Assembly (NCBI GenBank): GCA_946404585.1
Contig: CAMJEC010000018.1
Coordinates: 1 to 14,710 of the forward strand
DNA from: an uncultured Caryophanales bacterium
GTDB lineage: Bacteria; Bacillota_I; Bacilli_A; RFN20; CAG-826
Reading direction: 5' to 3'
DNA length: 14,710 nucleotides
The notes below the pieces were generated by a model. That model did no database searches, was not told where the DNA came from, and saw only the letters and a program-made list of their open reading frames with translations. Each line of letters begins with the position of its first letter. Within the stretch, counting starts at the first letter, position 1. Shown here piece after piece: positions 1 to 6,294 of this stretch. Position numbers and translations under genes: made by a program.

Positions 1-55
1 GACGTTATTGAAGAGCCTTCTTGGGACAGGAGTTCAATTCTCCTCGGCTCCACCA
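1..55 (+). ncRNA. ssrA: tmRNA (3' end only)
   Basis: The 3' part of transfer-messenger RNA, which rescues stalled ribosomes; the 5' part and the tag reading frame lie outside the window. The T-arm is visible as stem AGGAG/CTCCT around the loop TTCAATT (28-44), followed by the acceptor strand CGGCTCC, discriminator A and an encoded CCA (53-55). The GGGAC just before the T-stem and the GGCTCCACCA end match the usual tmRNA 3' end. A tRNA with the same T-arm geometry is the alternative, but the upstream 25 bases do not form a normal anticodon arm. Confidence 0.8.
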
Positions 56-68
56 AAAATGAATAAAT

Positions 69-95
69 AGTCATCGAGAGATGGCTTTTTATTTT
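69..95 (+). terminator. Intrinsic terminator of tmRNA
   Basis: Stem AGTCATC/GATGGCT (69-75 with 80-86, one G-U pair) closed by the tetraloop GAGA and followed by a T-rich tract. It lies 14 bases after the tmRNA CCA. From here to about 183 I see only AT-rich sequence without a supported feature. Confidence 0.75.
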
Positions 96-183
96 GCTAA
101 AAGCGTATGCATTAGCGTGTGTTTACATATTTTTATAAATGAAACATAAATATAGTTTTGATGATAAGAATATAAATTTTTTG

Positions 184-211
184 TTGCGCATTTCTTCGAT
201 AGTGCTAAACT
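184..211 (+). promoter_or_regulatory. Candidate promoter of the ABC importer leader
   Basis: TTGCGC (184-189) and an extended -10, TG-c-TAAACT (203-211), are spaced 16 bases apart. The predicted start is near 218, about 11 bases before the leader peptide ATG. The -10 matches only four of six consensus bases, and other AT-rich boxes exist upstream (for example TATAGT at 151), so the assignment is tentative. Confidence 0.4.
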
Positions 212-228
212 TATAGCCAAGTAAAATT

Positions 229-285
229 ATGAAAAGAGCATTTTATTACTTTTATAGCTACTATTATCCAAGAGGTAATCAATAA
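229..285 (+). CDS. Tyrosine-rich attenuator leader peptide
   Basis: An 18-codon ORF, MKRAFYYFYSYYYPRGNQ, ends in TAA. Residues 5-13 are F-Y-Y-F-Y-S-Y-Y-Y, so six Tyr and two Phe codons occur within nine. It is bounded upstream by an in-frame TAG (214-216). No Shine-Dalgarno sequence is visible (only AAG at 219-221), but the predicted 5' end is so close that leaderless or near-leaderless initiation is possible. The peptide itself probably has no function: the run of control codons before a set of alternative hairpins is the hallmark of amino acid leader peptides such as TrpL, PheL or HisL. The stop codon falls in RNA segment 1 of the switch (275-285), as expected for a device in which an unstalled ribosome masks that segment. 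Function is inferred from architecture; the codon content is directly visible. Confidence 0.85.
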   Translation: MKRAFYYFYSYYYPRGNQ

Positions 286-395
286 TCTTGGCCTTTTAGC
301 TATTAAGGTGTTATTGATTACAAGGACTTAATCAATGGCACTGGTAATAAAGAAAATGAATTATTAATTGGTGCCAAACAGGACACCAATTTTTT
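268..395 (+). promoter_or_regulatory. Ribosome-mediated transcription attenuator
   Basis: Five segments form four successive, competing helices. 1:2 is 275-285 with 311-321, 11 perfect pairs. 2:3 is 308-320 with 329-341, 13 pairs including two G-U, loop of 8. 3:4 is 337-350 with 361-375, about 14 pairs with one bulged A. 4:5 is the terminator. Predicted logic: with enough Tyr-tRNA the ribosome reaches the stop at 283-285 and covers segment 1, so 2:3 forms, takes GGCAC (337-341) from segment 3 and leaves 4 free to form the terminator. With scarce Tyr-tRNA it stalls at the early Tyr codons, 1:2 forms, then 3:4 forms and the terminator is blocked. A small alternative hairpin CCAAGA/TCTTGG (268-273 with 286-291) also exists. 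No T-box core or known metabolite aptamer was recognised. The helices are visible; the mechanism is inferred. Confidence 0.8.
366..395 (+). terminator. Attenuator terminator before the ABC importer
   Basis: Stem AATTGGTG/CACCAATT (366-373 with 384-391), extended by CC/GG across a bulged A (383), with loop AAACA and a T run at 390-395. It ends nine bases before the AAGGAGG ribosome binding site (404-410). A terminator in this position must be conditional, since it would otherwise silence the operon it precedes. Confidence 0.8.
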
Positions 396-419
396 ATTTC
401 ATTAAGGAGGACAAATAAA

Positions 420-1400
420 ATGAAAAAAGAAAAACTATTAACGCTCTTACCACTTATGCTTACACCATTTATGATGACAGGCTGTAACAATGACAGCACT
501 GATATTGGTATTCTCCAATTCGGTGAATTCGCAGCCTTAGACGATGCTAGAGAAGGCTTTATTCAAGGTCTTAAAGATGCAGGCTTCGGCGATTTAAAAT
601 TTGATATTCAAAACGCTAAAGCAACCGCTGCTACAAACTCTACATTAGCCAAAGGTATGGCAAGTAAAAAGCACAAACTCAATTTAGCAATTGCTACTCC
701 TTGTGCGACAGCCTTAAAAGCAGCTCAAGAAAATATTGGTTCTACAACTCCATTATTATTCACTGCTGTTACAGATCCAGTTGGTGCGGGCTTATTAAAA
801 GACAATAATGCTCCAGAAGGTTTCGTTACTGGTACAAGTGACCTTCAACCAGAAGAAGCATTAGGCAATCAAATTAAATTAACAAAGAAAATGATTCCAG
901 ATGCCAAAAAGTTAGGTATCTTCTACTGCGCAAATGAACAAAATTCACGTGTGCAAGCTCAAATGGCTTCAGAAGTTGCTAAAGCGGAAGGTTTAGAAGT
1001 CGTTGAAAAGACATGTGTTGACCAATTCACCATCAAAACAAACATCGCTGAATTAGCCGCGGATGTGGATGCAATTTGGATTCCAACTGATAACACAGTC
1101 GCTAGTAATATGGCAAAAGTCAAAGACGGCTTAGGACAAAATAAAACATTAGTCATCGTCGGTGAAGAAGGTATGCTTGATGGTGGTCAAGTAACTGTTT
1201 CTATCTCCTACTATGATTTAGGTGTTAAGACCGCTGAATTAGCGGCTAAGATCTTAAAAGGTACCGCTGTTAAAGATATCCCAGTCTTCTTCAACACTGC
1301 ACATACATGCTCTTACACATTCAGTAAAAAGAATTTAGAAGATGCTGGTTTCAAAACTGAAGACTTACCATCAGAATTCCCTTGGAAAGAAGCTAAATAA
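420..1400 (+). CDS. ABC transporter substrate-binding lipoprotein (TrpX-like, ABC_sub_bind family)
   Basis: Extracytoplasmic solute receptor of the importer encoded with the next two genes. Residues 1-21 form a lipoprotein signal peptide with lipobox MTGC and a lipidated Cys22. The rest resembles the PF04392 family in order: the early IGILQFGEFAALDDAREGF block, the central TAVTDPVGAGL block, FYCANEQNS, and the late SISYYDLGVKTAELAAKIL block. The length, 326 residues, is normal. AAGGAGG lies nine bases before the ATG. The family includes TrpX of streptococci, which binds aromatic amino acids. Together with the tyrosine-coded leader upstream this suggests tyrosine or a related aromatic amino acid as substrate, which is inference; the family call is firm. 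Expression should depend on readthrough of the attenuator at 366-395. Confidence 0.9.
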   Translation: MKKEKLLTLLPLMLTPFMMTGCNNDSTDIGILQFGEFAALDDAREGFIQGLKDAGFGDLKFDIQNAKATAATNSTLAKGMASKKHKLNLAIATPCATALKAAQENIGSTTPLLFTAVTDPVGAGLLKDNNAPEGFVTGTSDLQPEEALGNQIKLTKKMIPDAKKLGIFYCANEQNSRVQAQMASEVAKAEGLEVVEKTCVDQFTIKTNIAELAADVDAIWIPTDNTVASNMAKVKDGLGQNKTLVIVGEEGMLDGGQVTVSISYYDLGVKTAELAAKILKGTAVKDIPVFFNTAHTCSYTFSKKNLEDAGFKTEDLPSEFPWKEAK

Positions 1401-1402
1401 AC

Positions 1403-2377
1403 ATGGATATTACTGAGCTAATACGTTTGACATTAAGCATGGGTCTTCCATGCTGTCTATTGGCCCTAGGTGTATTCTTAACATTCAGGATACTCGATTT
1501 CGCTGATATGACCGCTGAAGGAAGTTTATTAATCGGTGGGGCAGCTTGTGCCTTAATGATTACTAAAAACGTTCCTCCTCTTATTGCGACATTCGTCGGT
1601 ATGCTTGCCGGTGGTGTGTGTGGTTTTATCACTGGATTTTTAAATCGAGTGCTTAAAATACCTAAGCTATTAAGTGGTATTATCACCATGACCGCTTCTG
1701 GTTCTATTGCCTTATTATTATTTGGCTTAGCTAATGGTAGAATCTTTGCTTCAGAGATTAACGGCATTGATAACTCTAAAACAATCTTTGGTTTCTTAGA
1801 TCCGAAGATATTCCATGGTTGGCAACAAGTAATGGTAGTCGCGGTTATCGTCGCCATAGTTTTAGCGGTCGCCTATTTCTTCTTTGGTACTGAATATGGT
1901 ATGGCCATACGTGCCACTGGTATTAATGAGAAAATGGCCAAATCCCAAGGCATTAATACTACAGTTACCACAATTATATGTGTTTCCATTAGTAACGCTT
2001 TAATCGGCTTAGCAGGCGCTCTTATTGCCCAAATCGATAGTGGCATGAATGCACAAGGTGCGACAGGTTATCTTGTTGTTGGCTTAGCAAGTATTCTTAT
2101 CGGTGAAACATTATTTGGTAAAAGATCGTTTAAAAATGCTCTTATATCCATTAGTTTAGGTTCAATACTATACTTCGCTATCATCATGCTTGCTACCCAA
2201 GTATTCAAGATGCCAACAGACTTAACTAAATTACTATATGCTTTCTTAATCGCTTTAGCGCTTTGTCTACCAATGATTAAGCAAGCAATCTTAAAACTTT
2301 GGGCGCGAATTTCACCGCCTATAAAGAGATTCTTTAAAAAGTTGTTTGTTAGAAAGAAAAAGAAGGAGGCTGAATAA
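1403..2377 (+). CDS. ABC transporter permease (TrpY-like, BPD_transp_2 family)
   Basis: Membrane channel of the importer. The 324-residue protein has many hydrophobic helices, and a cytoplasmic coupling segment near residues 163-185 (GTEYGMAIRATGINEKMAKS) of the branched-chain type that contacts the ATPase. The family-typical ILDFADMTAEGS block is near residue 30 and VGLASILIGETLFG near residue 227. The C-terminal tail from about residue 300 is strongly basic (KKRKKK type), as expected for the cytoplasmic side. The ATG follows the lipoprotein stop by two bases and there is little Shine-Dalgarno sequence, so translation is probably coupled. The end of the gene contains the AAGGAGG that serves the ATPase. 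Confidence 0.92.
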   Translation: MDITELIRLTLSMGLPCCLLALGVFLTFRILDFADMTAEGSLLIGGAACALMITKNVPPLIATFVGMLAGGVCGFITGFLNRVLKIPKLLSGIITMTASGSIALLLFGLANGRIFASEINGIDNSKTIFGFLDPKIFHGWQQVMVVAVIVAIVLAVAYFFFGTEYGMAIRATGINEKMAKSQGINTTVTTIICVSISNALIGLAGALIAQIDSGMNAQGATGYLVVGLASILIGETLFGKRSFKNALISISLGSILYFAIIMLATQVFKMPTDLTKLLYAFLIALALCLPMIKQAILKLWARISPPIKRFFKKLFVRKKKKEAE

Positions 2378-2379
2378 CT

Positions 2380-3393
2380 ATGTTAGAACTAAAAAATGTC
2401 ACTAAAACATTCAACCTCACTGGTAACAAAGAAGACTTAAGAGTGGCCTTAGACCATGTTAATTTACAAATCGAAAGTGGTGAATTTGTCACCATCATCG
2501 GTAGTAATGGTTCTGGTAAAAGTACCACGATGAATATCCTTACTGGTGTTCTTAAACCAGATTCAGGACAAGTCTTATTAAATAATGTTGATATCACTAA
2601 GATGGATGAACATCAACGTGCAGCCTATTTCGGTCACGTTTTCCAAGATCCAATGATGGGTACATGTGGTGAAATGTCTGTCATTGAAAACTTAGAAATT
2701 GCCTATAGACGTGGTAGAAAACATTCTCCATTCTTATGGGGCTTTAGGAAATCTCATAAAAAAGAATTCATTCGTGAATTAAAAAGATTTGATTTAGGTT
2801 TAGAAGATAGACTTAATCAAAAAGTTGGTGTTATGAGTGGTGGTCAAAGACAAGCTTTAACTTTGTTAATGGCCACAATGCGTAATAAACCAACACATAA
2901 GACAGTTAAGAAAGACTACATCACATTCTGTGAAAAAGACCATGAAGTCGCTAGAAAAGAATTTGAAAGTGTCTATAAACCAGCGCTCGCGGAATATAAA
3001 GCTAATAAGTCCTCTATTAGAAAAGATAAATCCTTATCCTTTAAAGAAAAACGCGAAGCACTAGCGAAAGCTTATGATGAATTTGATAAAAAGATTCGTC
3101 AATTTGACTTAACAAAACAAATTCTTTTATTAGATGAACATACCGCTGCTCTTGATCCAAAGACAGCGAAAAAGGTTTTGGAATTAACAGATAAAATCGT
3201 CAAAGAAAACCAGATGACAACATTAATGATTACCCACAATATGAAAGATGCTCTGACATATGGTAATAGATTAATTATGTTCCACACTGGTCATATTATT
3301 TTTGATGTCAGAGGCGAAGAAAAAGCAAAACTCACCGTTGAAGATTTATTAAAAAAATTCGATGAAGCGGACCAAAAAGCGATAGAAATGTAA
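2380..3393 (+). CDS. ABC transporter ATP-binding protein (TrpZ-like) with large insertion
   Basis: Energises the importer by ATP hydrolysis at the inner membrane face. Motifs in order: Walker A GSNGSGKST (41-49), Q-loop Gln89 (VFQDP), signature MSGGQ (152-156), Walker B ILLLDE (248-253) with the D-loop at 256-259, and H-loop His286. The protein has 337 residues, against about 260 for usual family members. The excess lies in one place: residues about 173-246, between the signature helix and Walker B, where relatives have only a few residues. The insert is rich in Lys, Glu and Asp and looks helical, possibly a helical hairpin. Both flanks are intact and in frame, so this is not a frameshift. 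All catalytic residues remain, so activity is expected. AAGGAGG (2363-2369) lies ten bases before the ATG. Confidence 0.92.
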   Translation: MLELKNVTKTFNLTGNKEDLRVALDHVNLQIESGEFVTIIGSNGSGKSTTMNILTGVLKPDSGQVLLNNVDITKMDEHQRAAYFGHVFQDPMMGTCGEMSVIENLEIAYRRGRKHSPFLWGFRKSHKKEFIRELKRFDLGLEDRLNQKVGVMSGGQRQALTLLMATMRNKPTHKTVKKDYITFCEKDHEVARKEFESVYKPALAEYKANKSSIRKDKSLSFKEKREALAKAYDEFDKKIRQFDLTKQILLLDEHTAALDPKTAKKVLELTDKIVKENQMTTLMITHNMKDALTYGNRLIMFHTGHIIFDVRGEEKAKLTVEDLLKKFDEADQKAIEM

Positions 3394-3400
3394 TATAAAC

Positions 3401-3423
3401 CACGTTACACGTGTATCATTTTT
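3401..3423 (+). terminator. Weak candidate terminator after the ABC operon
   Basis: Hairpin CACGT-TAC-ACGTG (3401-3413) is followed by a T5 run at 3419-3423. The stem is only five pairs and four bases separate it from the T run, so this is a weak call. The same bases contain the perfect palindrome TACACGTGTA (3406-3415), which could instead be a protein-binding site. Confidence 0.35.
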
Positions 3424-3432
3424 CTCGTAATG

Positions 3433-3460
3433 TAGACATTAAGATTTTTTTTGATACAAT
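3433..3460 (+). promoter_or_regulatory. Promoter of degV
   Basis: -35 TAGACA (3433-3438, five of six) and -10 TACAAT (3455-3460, five of six) with a 16-base spacer. The predicted start at about 3466-3468 is two to four bases before the ATG at 3470, and no Shine-Dalgarno sequence is present. The transcript is probably leaderless. Confidence 0.7.
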
Positions 3461-3469
3461 ATAGGCGTT

Positions 3470-4324
3470 ATGAAAATTGCTATATCTGTCGAATCTACTG
3501 TCGACCTCTCTAAAGAATTAATTAAACAATACAATCTTGAAATGATTCCATTCACTGTCTTATTAGGTGAAACAGCCTATAAAGATGGAGATATCACATC
3601 TCAAGACATCTTTGACTTCGTCGCCAAAGAAAAGATCTTACCAAGGACAAGCGCTATTAATGATTTCCAATATCGTGAACACTTCGATATTTTAAAGGCT
3701 AAAGGATATGATGCTATTATCCATATCTCATTAAGTTCTGAAATCTCATCATCATTCGCGCATGGTGAATTAGCCGCTACTAAATACGATAACGTTTACG
3801 TCATTGACTCAAGAAGCTTATCTACTGGTATTGCCTTACTTGCTATCTATGCTTGCAAGTTAAGAGATAAAGGCTTAAAACCACAAGAAATCGTGGAGAA
3901 AGTTAAGGCCCGTATCCCTTATGTTCAAGCAAGTTTCGTTATTCAAACCCTTGAATACTTACATAAAGGTGGTAGATGTTCTGGTTTATTACGCTTTGGT
4001 GCAACTATCTTAAGAATCAAACCACAAATCATCGTTAGTGATGGTAAAATGGCACCTGCTAAAAAGTACATTGGCCGTAAAACGCAAGTTATTAATGGCT
4101 ATTGTAAAGACACCTTGGAACAATTCGCTAATCCTGACTTATCAGTGGCGTTTGTGACTCATACACAAGCCACACCTGAAATGGTCGCTGTGGCGATTGA
4201 CGCTCTTAAGGAAAGAGGATTCAAAACCATCTATGAAACAACTGCTGGTGCAACAATCACTAGCCACTGTGGTCCACAAACATTAGGTATCCTCTTCATT
4301 AATGATGGAGGAGTAGAAGACTAA
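3470..4324 (+). CDS. DegV family fatty-acid-binding protein
   Basis: DegV proteins bind a fatty acid between two alpha/beta domains; several (FakB) present it to the kinase FakA, which makes acyl phosphate for phospholipid synthesis. Support: the N-terminal IAISVESTVDLSKELI block (3-18) with the typical S-T-x-D-L; PRTSAINDFQY (58-68), where the family has a TS motif; ISLSSEISSSF (86-96); VIDSRSLSTG (111-120); LEYLHKGGRCSG near 160; and the late TSHCGPQTLGILF block. The length of 284 residues is normal. I cannot tell from sequence which fatty acid is bound, or whether a FakA partner exists, as none is in the window. Monocistronic, with its own promoter and a strong terminator. Confidence 0.9.
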   Translation: MKIAISVESTVDLSKELIKQYNLEMIPFTVLLGETAYKDGDITSQDIFDFVAKEKILPRTSAINDFQYREHFDILKAKGYDAIIHISLSSEISSSFAHGELAATKYDNVYVIDSRSLSTGIALLAIYACKLRDKGLKPQEIVEKVKARIPYVQASFVIQTLEYLHKGGRCSGLLRFGATILRIKPQIIVSDGKMAPAKKYIGRKTQVINGYCKDTLEQFANPDLSVAFVTHTQATPEMVAVAIDALKERGFKTIYETTAGATITSHCGPQTLGILFINDGGVED

Positions 4325-4358
4325 GAAAAAAACTGGTTCAAACCAGTTTTTCTTTTTA
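4325..4358. terminator. Bidirectional terminator between degV and the XRE regulator
   Basis: Stem ACTGGT/ACCAGT (4332-4337 with 4342-4347), loop TCAA, flanked by an A tract on the left and a T tract on the right, so it can terminate transcription from both sides. It lies between the stops of two convergent genes. Confidence 0.85.
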
Positions 4359-4976
4359 TCTTTTTCTGTTTCTTCTAAATAGATACCAAATGATTTCTAA
4401 TACTTCTAATGGGATAGCGACCACGAATAATAATGGAAGTGGTAAGCTCATGACCACCAAGAATGTTAAGAAGAGAGATAACGCAGCAGTCCAGATAATA
4501 ATGGAAGTAGCAATCATTCTTAAGAATCTATTGTGATAGATGAATTCCCAAACGAGAAGAATAATACCAGTTGTTAATGTGCCGTATATGAATGTTAACC
4601 AAGATTCAAATGGTGCATCTGGGGCGAATCTACTTAATAAAGTATTTAATAAGAAGAATGTAAGAACAGTCACTAACCAGTTAATACCAATGGATAATAA
4701 CTTTAAGTATGTTTGTTTTCTCTTCTTATTTTGACTAACCTTAACGGCTTTATGTTCACTTTGATAGAAGTCATCAACAGTGATGCCATAGAAATCCGCG
4801 AGAGATTTCAAAACAAAAATATCAGGGAAGCCTTCACCTCTTTCCCATTTAGAGACAGACTTATCGGAATAATTAAATTTATCCGCGAGCTCTAATTGGG
4901 TGAGACCGCTGGCCTTACGATAGTAAGCGAGATTTTTCGCTAATAGTTCTTGTTGGTTAGTAATATCGTTTTCCAT
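4356..4976 (-). CDS. XRE-family transcriptional regulator with four membrane helices
   Basis: An N-terminal helix-turn-helix domain (about residues 10-68) contains the recognisable block GLTQLELADKFNYSDKSVSK followed by WERGEGFPD, as in the Cro/CI-type HTH_3 family. Residues 80-88 are basic, then four hydrophobic helices follow at about 90-112, 124-145, 151-174 and 178-198. The protein is thus a membrane-anchored DNA-binding protein; the signal it senses is unknown. It has 206 residues. There is no Shine-Dalgarno sequence, and the -10 box sits about 12 bases from the ATG, so the mRNA is probably leaderless. An imperfect dyad over the -35 region suggests autoregulation. The next gene upstream on the strand, a glycosyltransferase, might be a second target, which is speculation. 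Confidence 0.85.
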   Translation of the reverse strand: MENDITNQQELLAKNLAYYRKASGLTQLELADKFNYSDKSVSKWERGEGFPDIFVLKSLADFYGITVDDFYQSEHKAVKVSQNKKRKQTYLKLLSIGINWLVTVLTFFLLNTLLSRFAPDAPFESWLTFIYGTLTTGIILLVWEFIYHNRFLRMIATSIIIWTAALSLFLTFLVVMSLPLPLLFVVAIPLEVLEIIWYLFRRNRKR

Positions 4977-4988
4977 AAATCGTTAATG

Positions 4989-5019
4989 ATTTTATTAAAT
5001 ATTTGTCTAAAAGGCAAAT
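4989..5019 (-). promoter_or_regulatory. Promoter and possible operator of the XRE regulator
   Basis: On the minus strand, -35 TTGCCT (5017-5012) and -10 TAAAAT (4994-4989) are 17 bases apart, with a predicted start near 4982, about six bases before the ATG. The imperfect dyad ATTTG...CAAAT (5001-5019) covers the -35 box, a common position for an XRE autoregulatory operator. Confidence 0.5.
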
Positions 5020-5043
5020 AATAGGGGCAAAAGTCTTTTCAAA

Positions 5044-6207
5044 TTACTCTTTTTGTTTCAAGAATTGCTTGAGGAAGAGAATAGTTCTGCGGTTGATAAC
5101 GGACATTGAATAAAGCTTATTGACATCAGCGTTGGCTTTCTTAATCATTTCCGCTCTATTTTCTTTACTTAAAGAAAGACCAGCTTTAAGACCTTTTAAT
5201 AAGTCATAGATTTCACAATCCTCAACCCATATAGCGTCATCTTTAAATGACTTCATAAATTGACGATTTCTAACTGAAACCACAATAGAATTGCTATTAA
5301 AGTAATCCACTAAGTTAGCGGGAACATAATATCTATCAAAGTCTTCAGTAAATGGTAATGGATTAACATTTAATAAAGAGTGGCTCGCTAAGGAGATAAC
5401 TTCATCACTTGGAATATTTCCAAGATTGATAACGTTTTGATTATTGTGAATGACTTTAATAAGTGTTTCGTTATCTGGATAATAGCCAGAAATAATTAAT
5501 TTAAGTTTTGGATTATCTAATTCTCTAAAAGCGAGAATGAGCTGGACAATACCATGGTTTGGTTCTAATGAACCATTAAAGAATATATAATCGCCATATT
5601 CGTTTTCTTTATTTATAACTACGTTATCATCCAAGACACCTTCAAATGATAAATTAGCCCTGTTATAGGTGTTATATAAAGTATTTAAACCTTGGGTTAA
5701 GGTGATATAGCCAGATAAGTTTTCTGCGAGGCTTAATATCGAAGTAGCGTAGCTCTTACCAGTATTATGGATGCTACTTGGTGTGTTATTACAAACGCCA
5801 ATAATTGGAAGATTATACTTTTTAGCGAACTTCGTGGAGTTTCTTAAAACATTTGGATTAAGTGTATCAGTAATGATAATGCAGTCCTTAAGATTCATCT
5901 TACTTAAGATCTTATTGCACTGTTTTGTGACTGTTGAATAACGTAAAAGTTTATTTCTTTTGATTTCTAAATAGTGCCAAGTAATTTTACCTTCTTGTTT
6001 AGTTTCAGCATCTAGTTTCTTAAGCTTGCAATATCTTCTAGAAAAAGGACGCATTGAGAAGACTTCCACTTCGTGGGTCAACGCTAAAGAACGGATAAAA
6101 CGATTATGAAGATTTTGAATAGACGCATTTAAAGAAGAGTCCCACATTTTAGAGAAGGACACATAGTCTTCTTTTTTACACGCTGTTGTGAAATAGATAA
6201 TTCTCAT
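5044..6207 (-). CDS. GT-B fold glycosyltransferase (GT4-like)
   Basis: Probably transfers a sugar from a nucleotide-sugar donor to an unknown acceptor, at or near the membrane. Support: the N-terminal block MRIIYFTTACK; the interdomain region with IIITDTLNPNVLR (about 114-126); and the C-terminal Rossmann domain starting YIFFNGSLEPNHGIVQLI, a typical GT4 beginning, followed by LKLIISGYYP and then YYVPANLVDYFNS, which matches the donor-site region in position. The usual E-x7-E pair is not clearly conserved, so the call is to fold and family level only. The length of 387 residues is normal. No signal peptide or membrane segment is visible. The gene has its own promoter and no Shine-Dalgarno sequence; a 7-bp hairpin fills its 5' UTR. 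Confidence 0.75.
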   Translation of the reverse strand: MRIIYFTTACKKEDYVSFSKMWDSSLNASIQNLHNRFIRSLALTHEVEVFSMRPFSRRYCKLKKLDAETKQEGKITWHYLEIKRNKLLRYSTVTKQCNKILSKMNLKDCIIITDTLNPNVLRNSTKFAKKYNLPIIGVCNNTPSSIHNTGKSYATSILSLAENLSGYITLTQGLNTLYNTYNRANLSFEGVLDDNVVINKENEYGDYIFFNGSLEPNHGIVQLILAFRELDNPKLKLIISGYYPDNETLIKVIHNNQNVINLGNIPSDEVISLASHSLLNVNPLPFTEDFDRYYVPANLVDYFNSNSIVVSVRNRQFMKSFKDDAIWVEDCEIYDLLKGLKAGLSLSKENRAEMIKKANADVNKLYSMSVINRRTILFLKQFLKQKE

Positions 6208-6219
6208 ATATCGTTATCT

Positions 6220-6250
6220 GTTTGGCACCGCCAAACACGCCTACATTATA
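6220..6250 (-). promoter_or_regulatory. Glycosyltransferase -10 box and 5' UTR hairpin
   Basis: On the minus strand a perfect TATAAT (6250-6245) gives a start near 6238; a -35 box is poor (TATGAT at 6273-6268). The predicted transcript then begins almost directly with the perfect hairpin GTTTGGC-GGT-GCCAAAC (6236-6220), 12 bases before the ATG. It has no T run, so it is not a terminator. It may protect the mRNA 5' end or be an operator. Confidence 0.5.
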
Positions 6251-6260
6251 GTGTTTTATC

Positions 6261-6288
6261 TTCCAAAATCATATAGTAATGTTAAAAT
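6261..6288 (+). promoter_or_regulatory. Candidate promoter of ung
   Basis: Extended -10 TG-t-TAAAAT (6280-6288) with only a weak -35 near 6261. The predicted start coincides with the A of the ATG at 6295, and no Shine-Dalgarno sequence is present, so a leaderless transcript fits. An alternative is TATAGT (6247-6252) with TTGGCA (6222-6227), whose 19-base spacer is long; it would overlap the divergent glycosyltransferase promoter. Confidence 0.45.
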
Positions 6289-6294
6289 TGAAGC

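Noticed and set aside
96..419. T-box or known metabolite riboswitch before the ABC importer
   Set aside because: The T-box core (AGGGTGGNACCGCG-like) is absent, and no purine, TPP, SAM, lysine or preQ1 consensus could be found; the aromatic leader ORF plus competing hairpins explains the leader better.
1393..1857. 154-codon minus-strand reading frame opposite the ABC permease
   Set aside because: It lies entirely opposite a well-supported membrane gene, has no ribosome binding site, and its composition is that of an antisense shadow.
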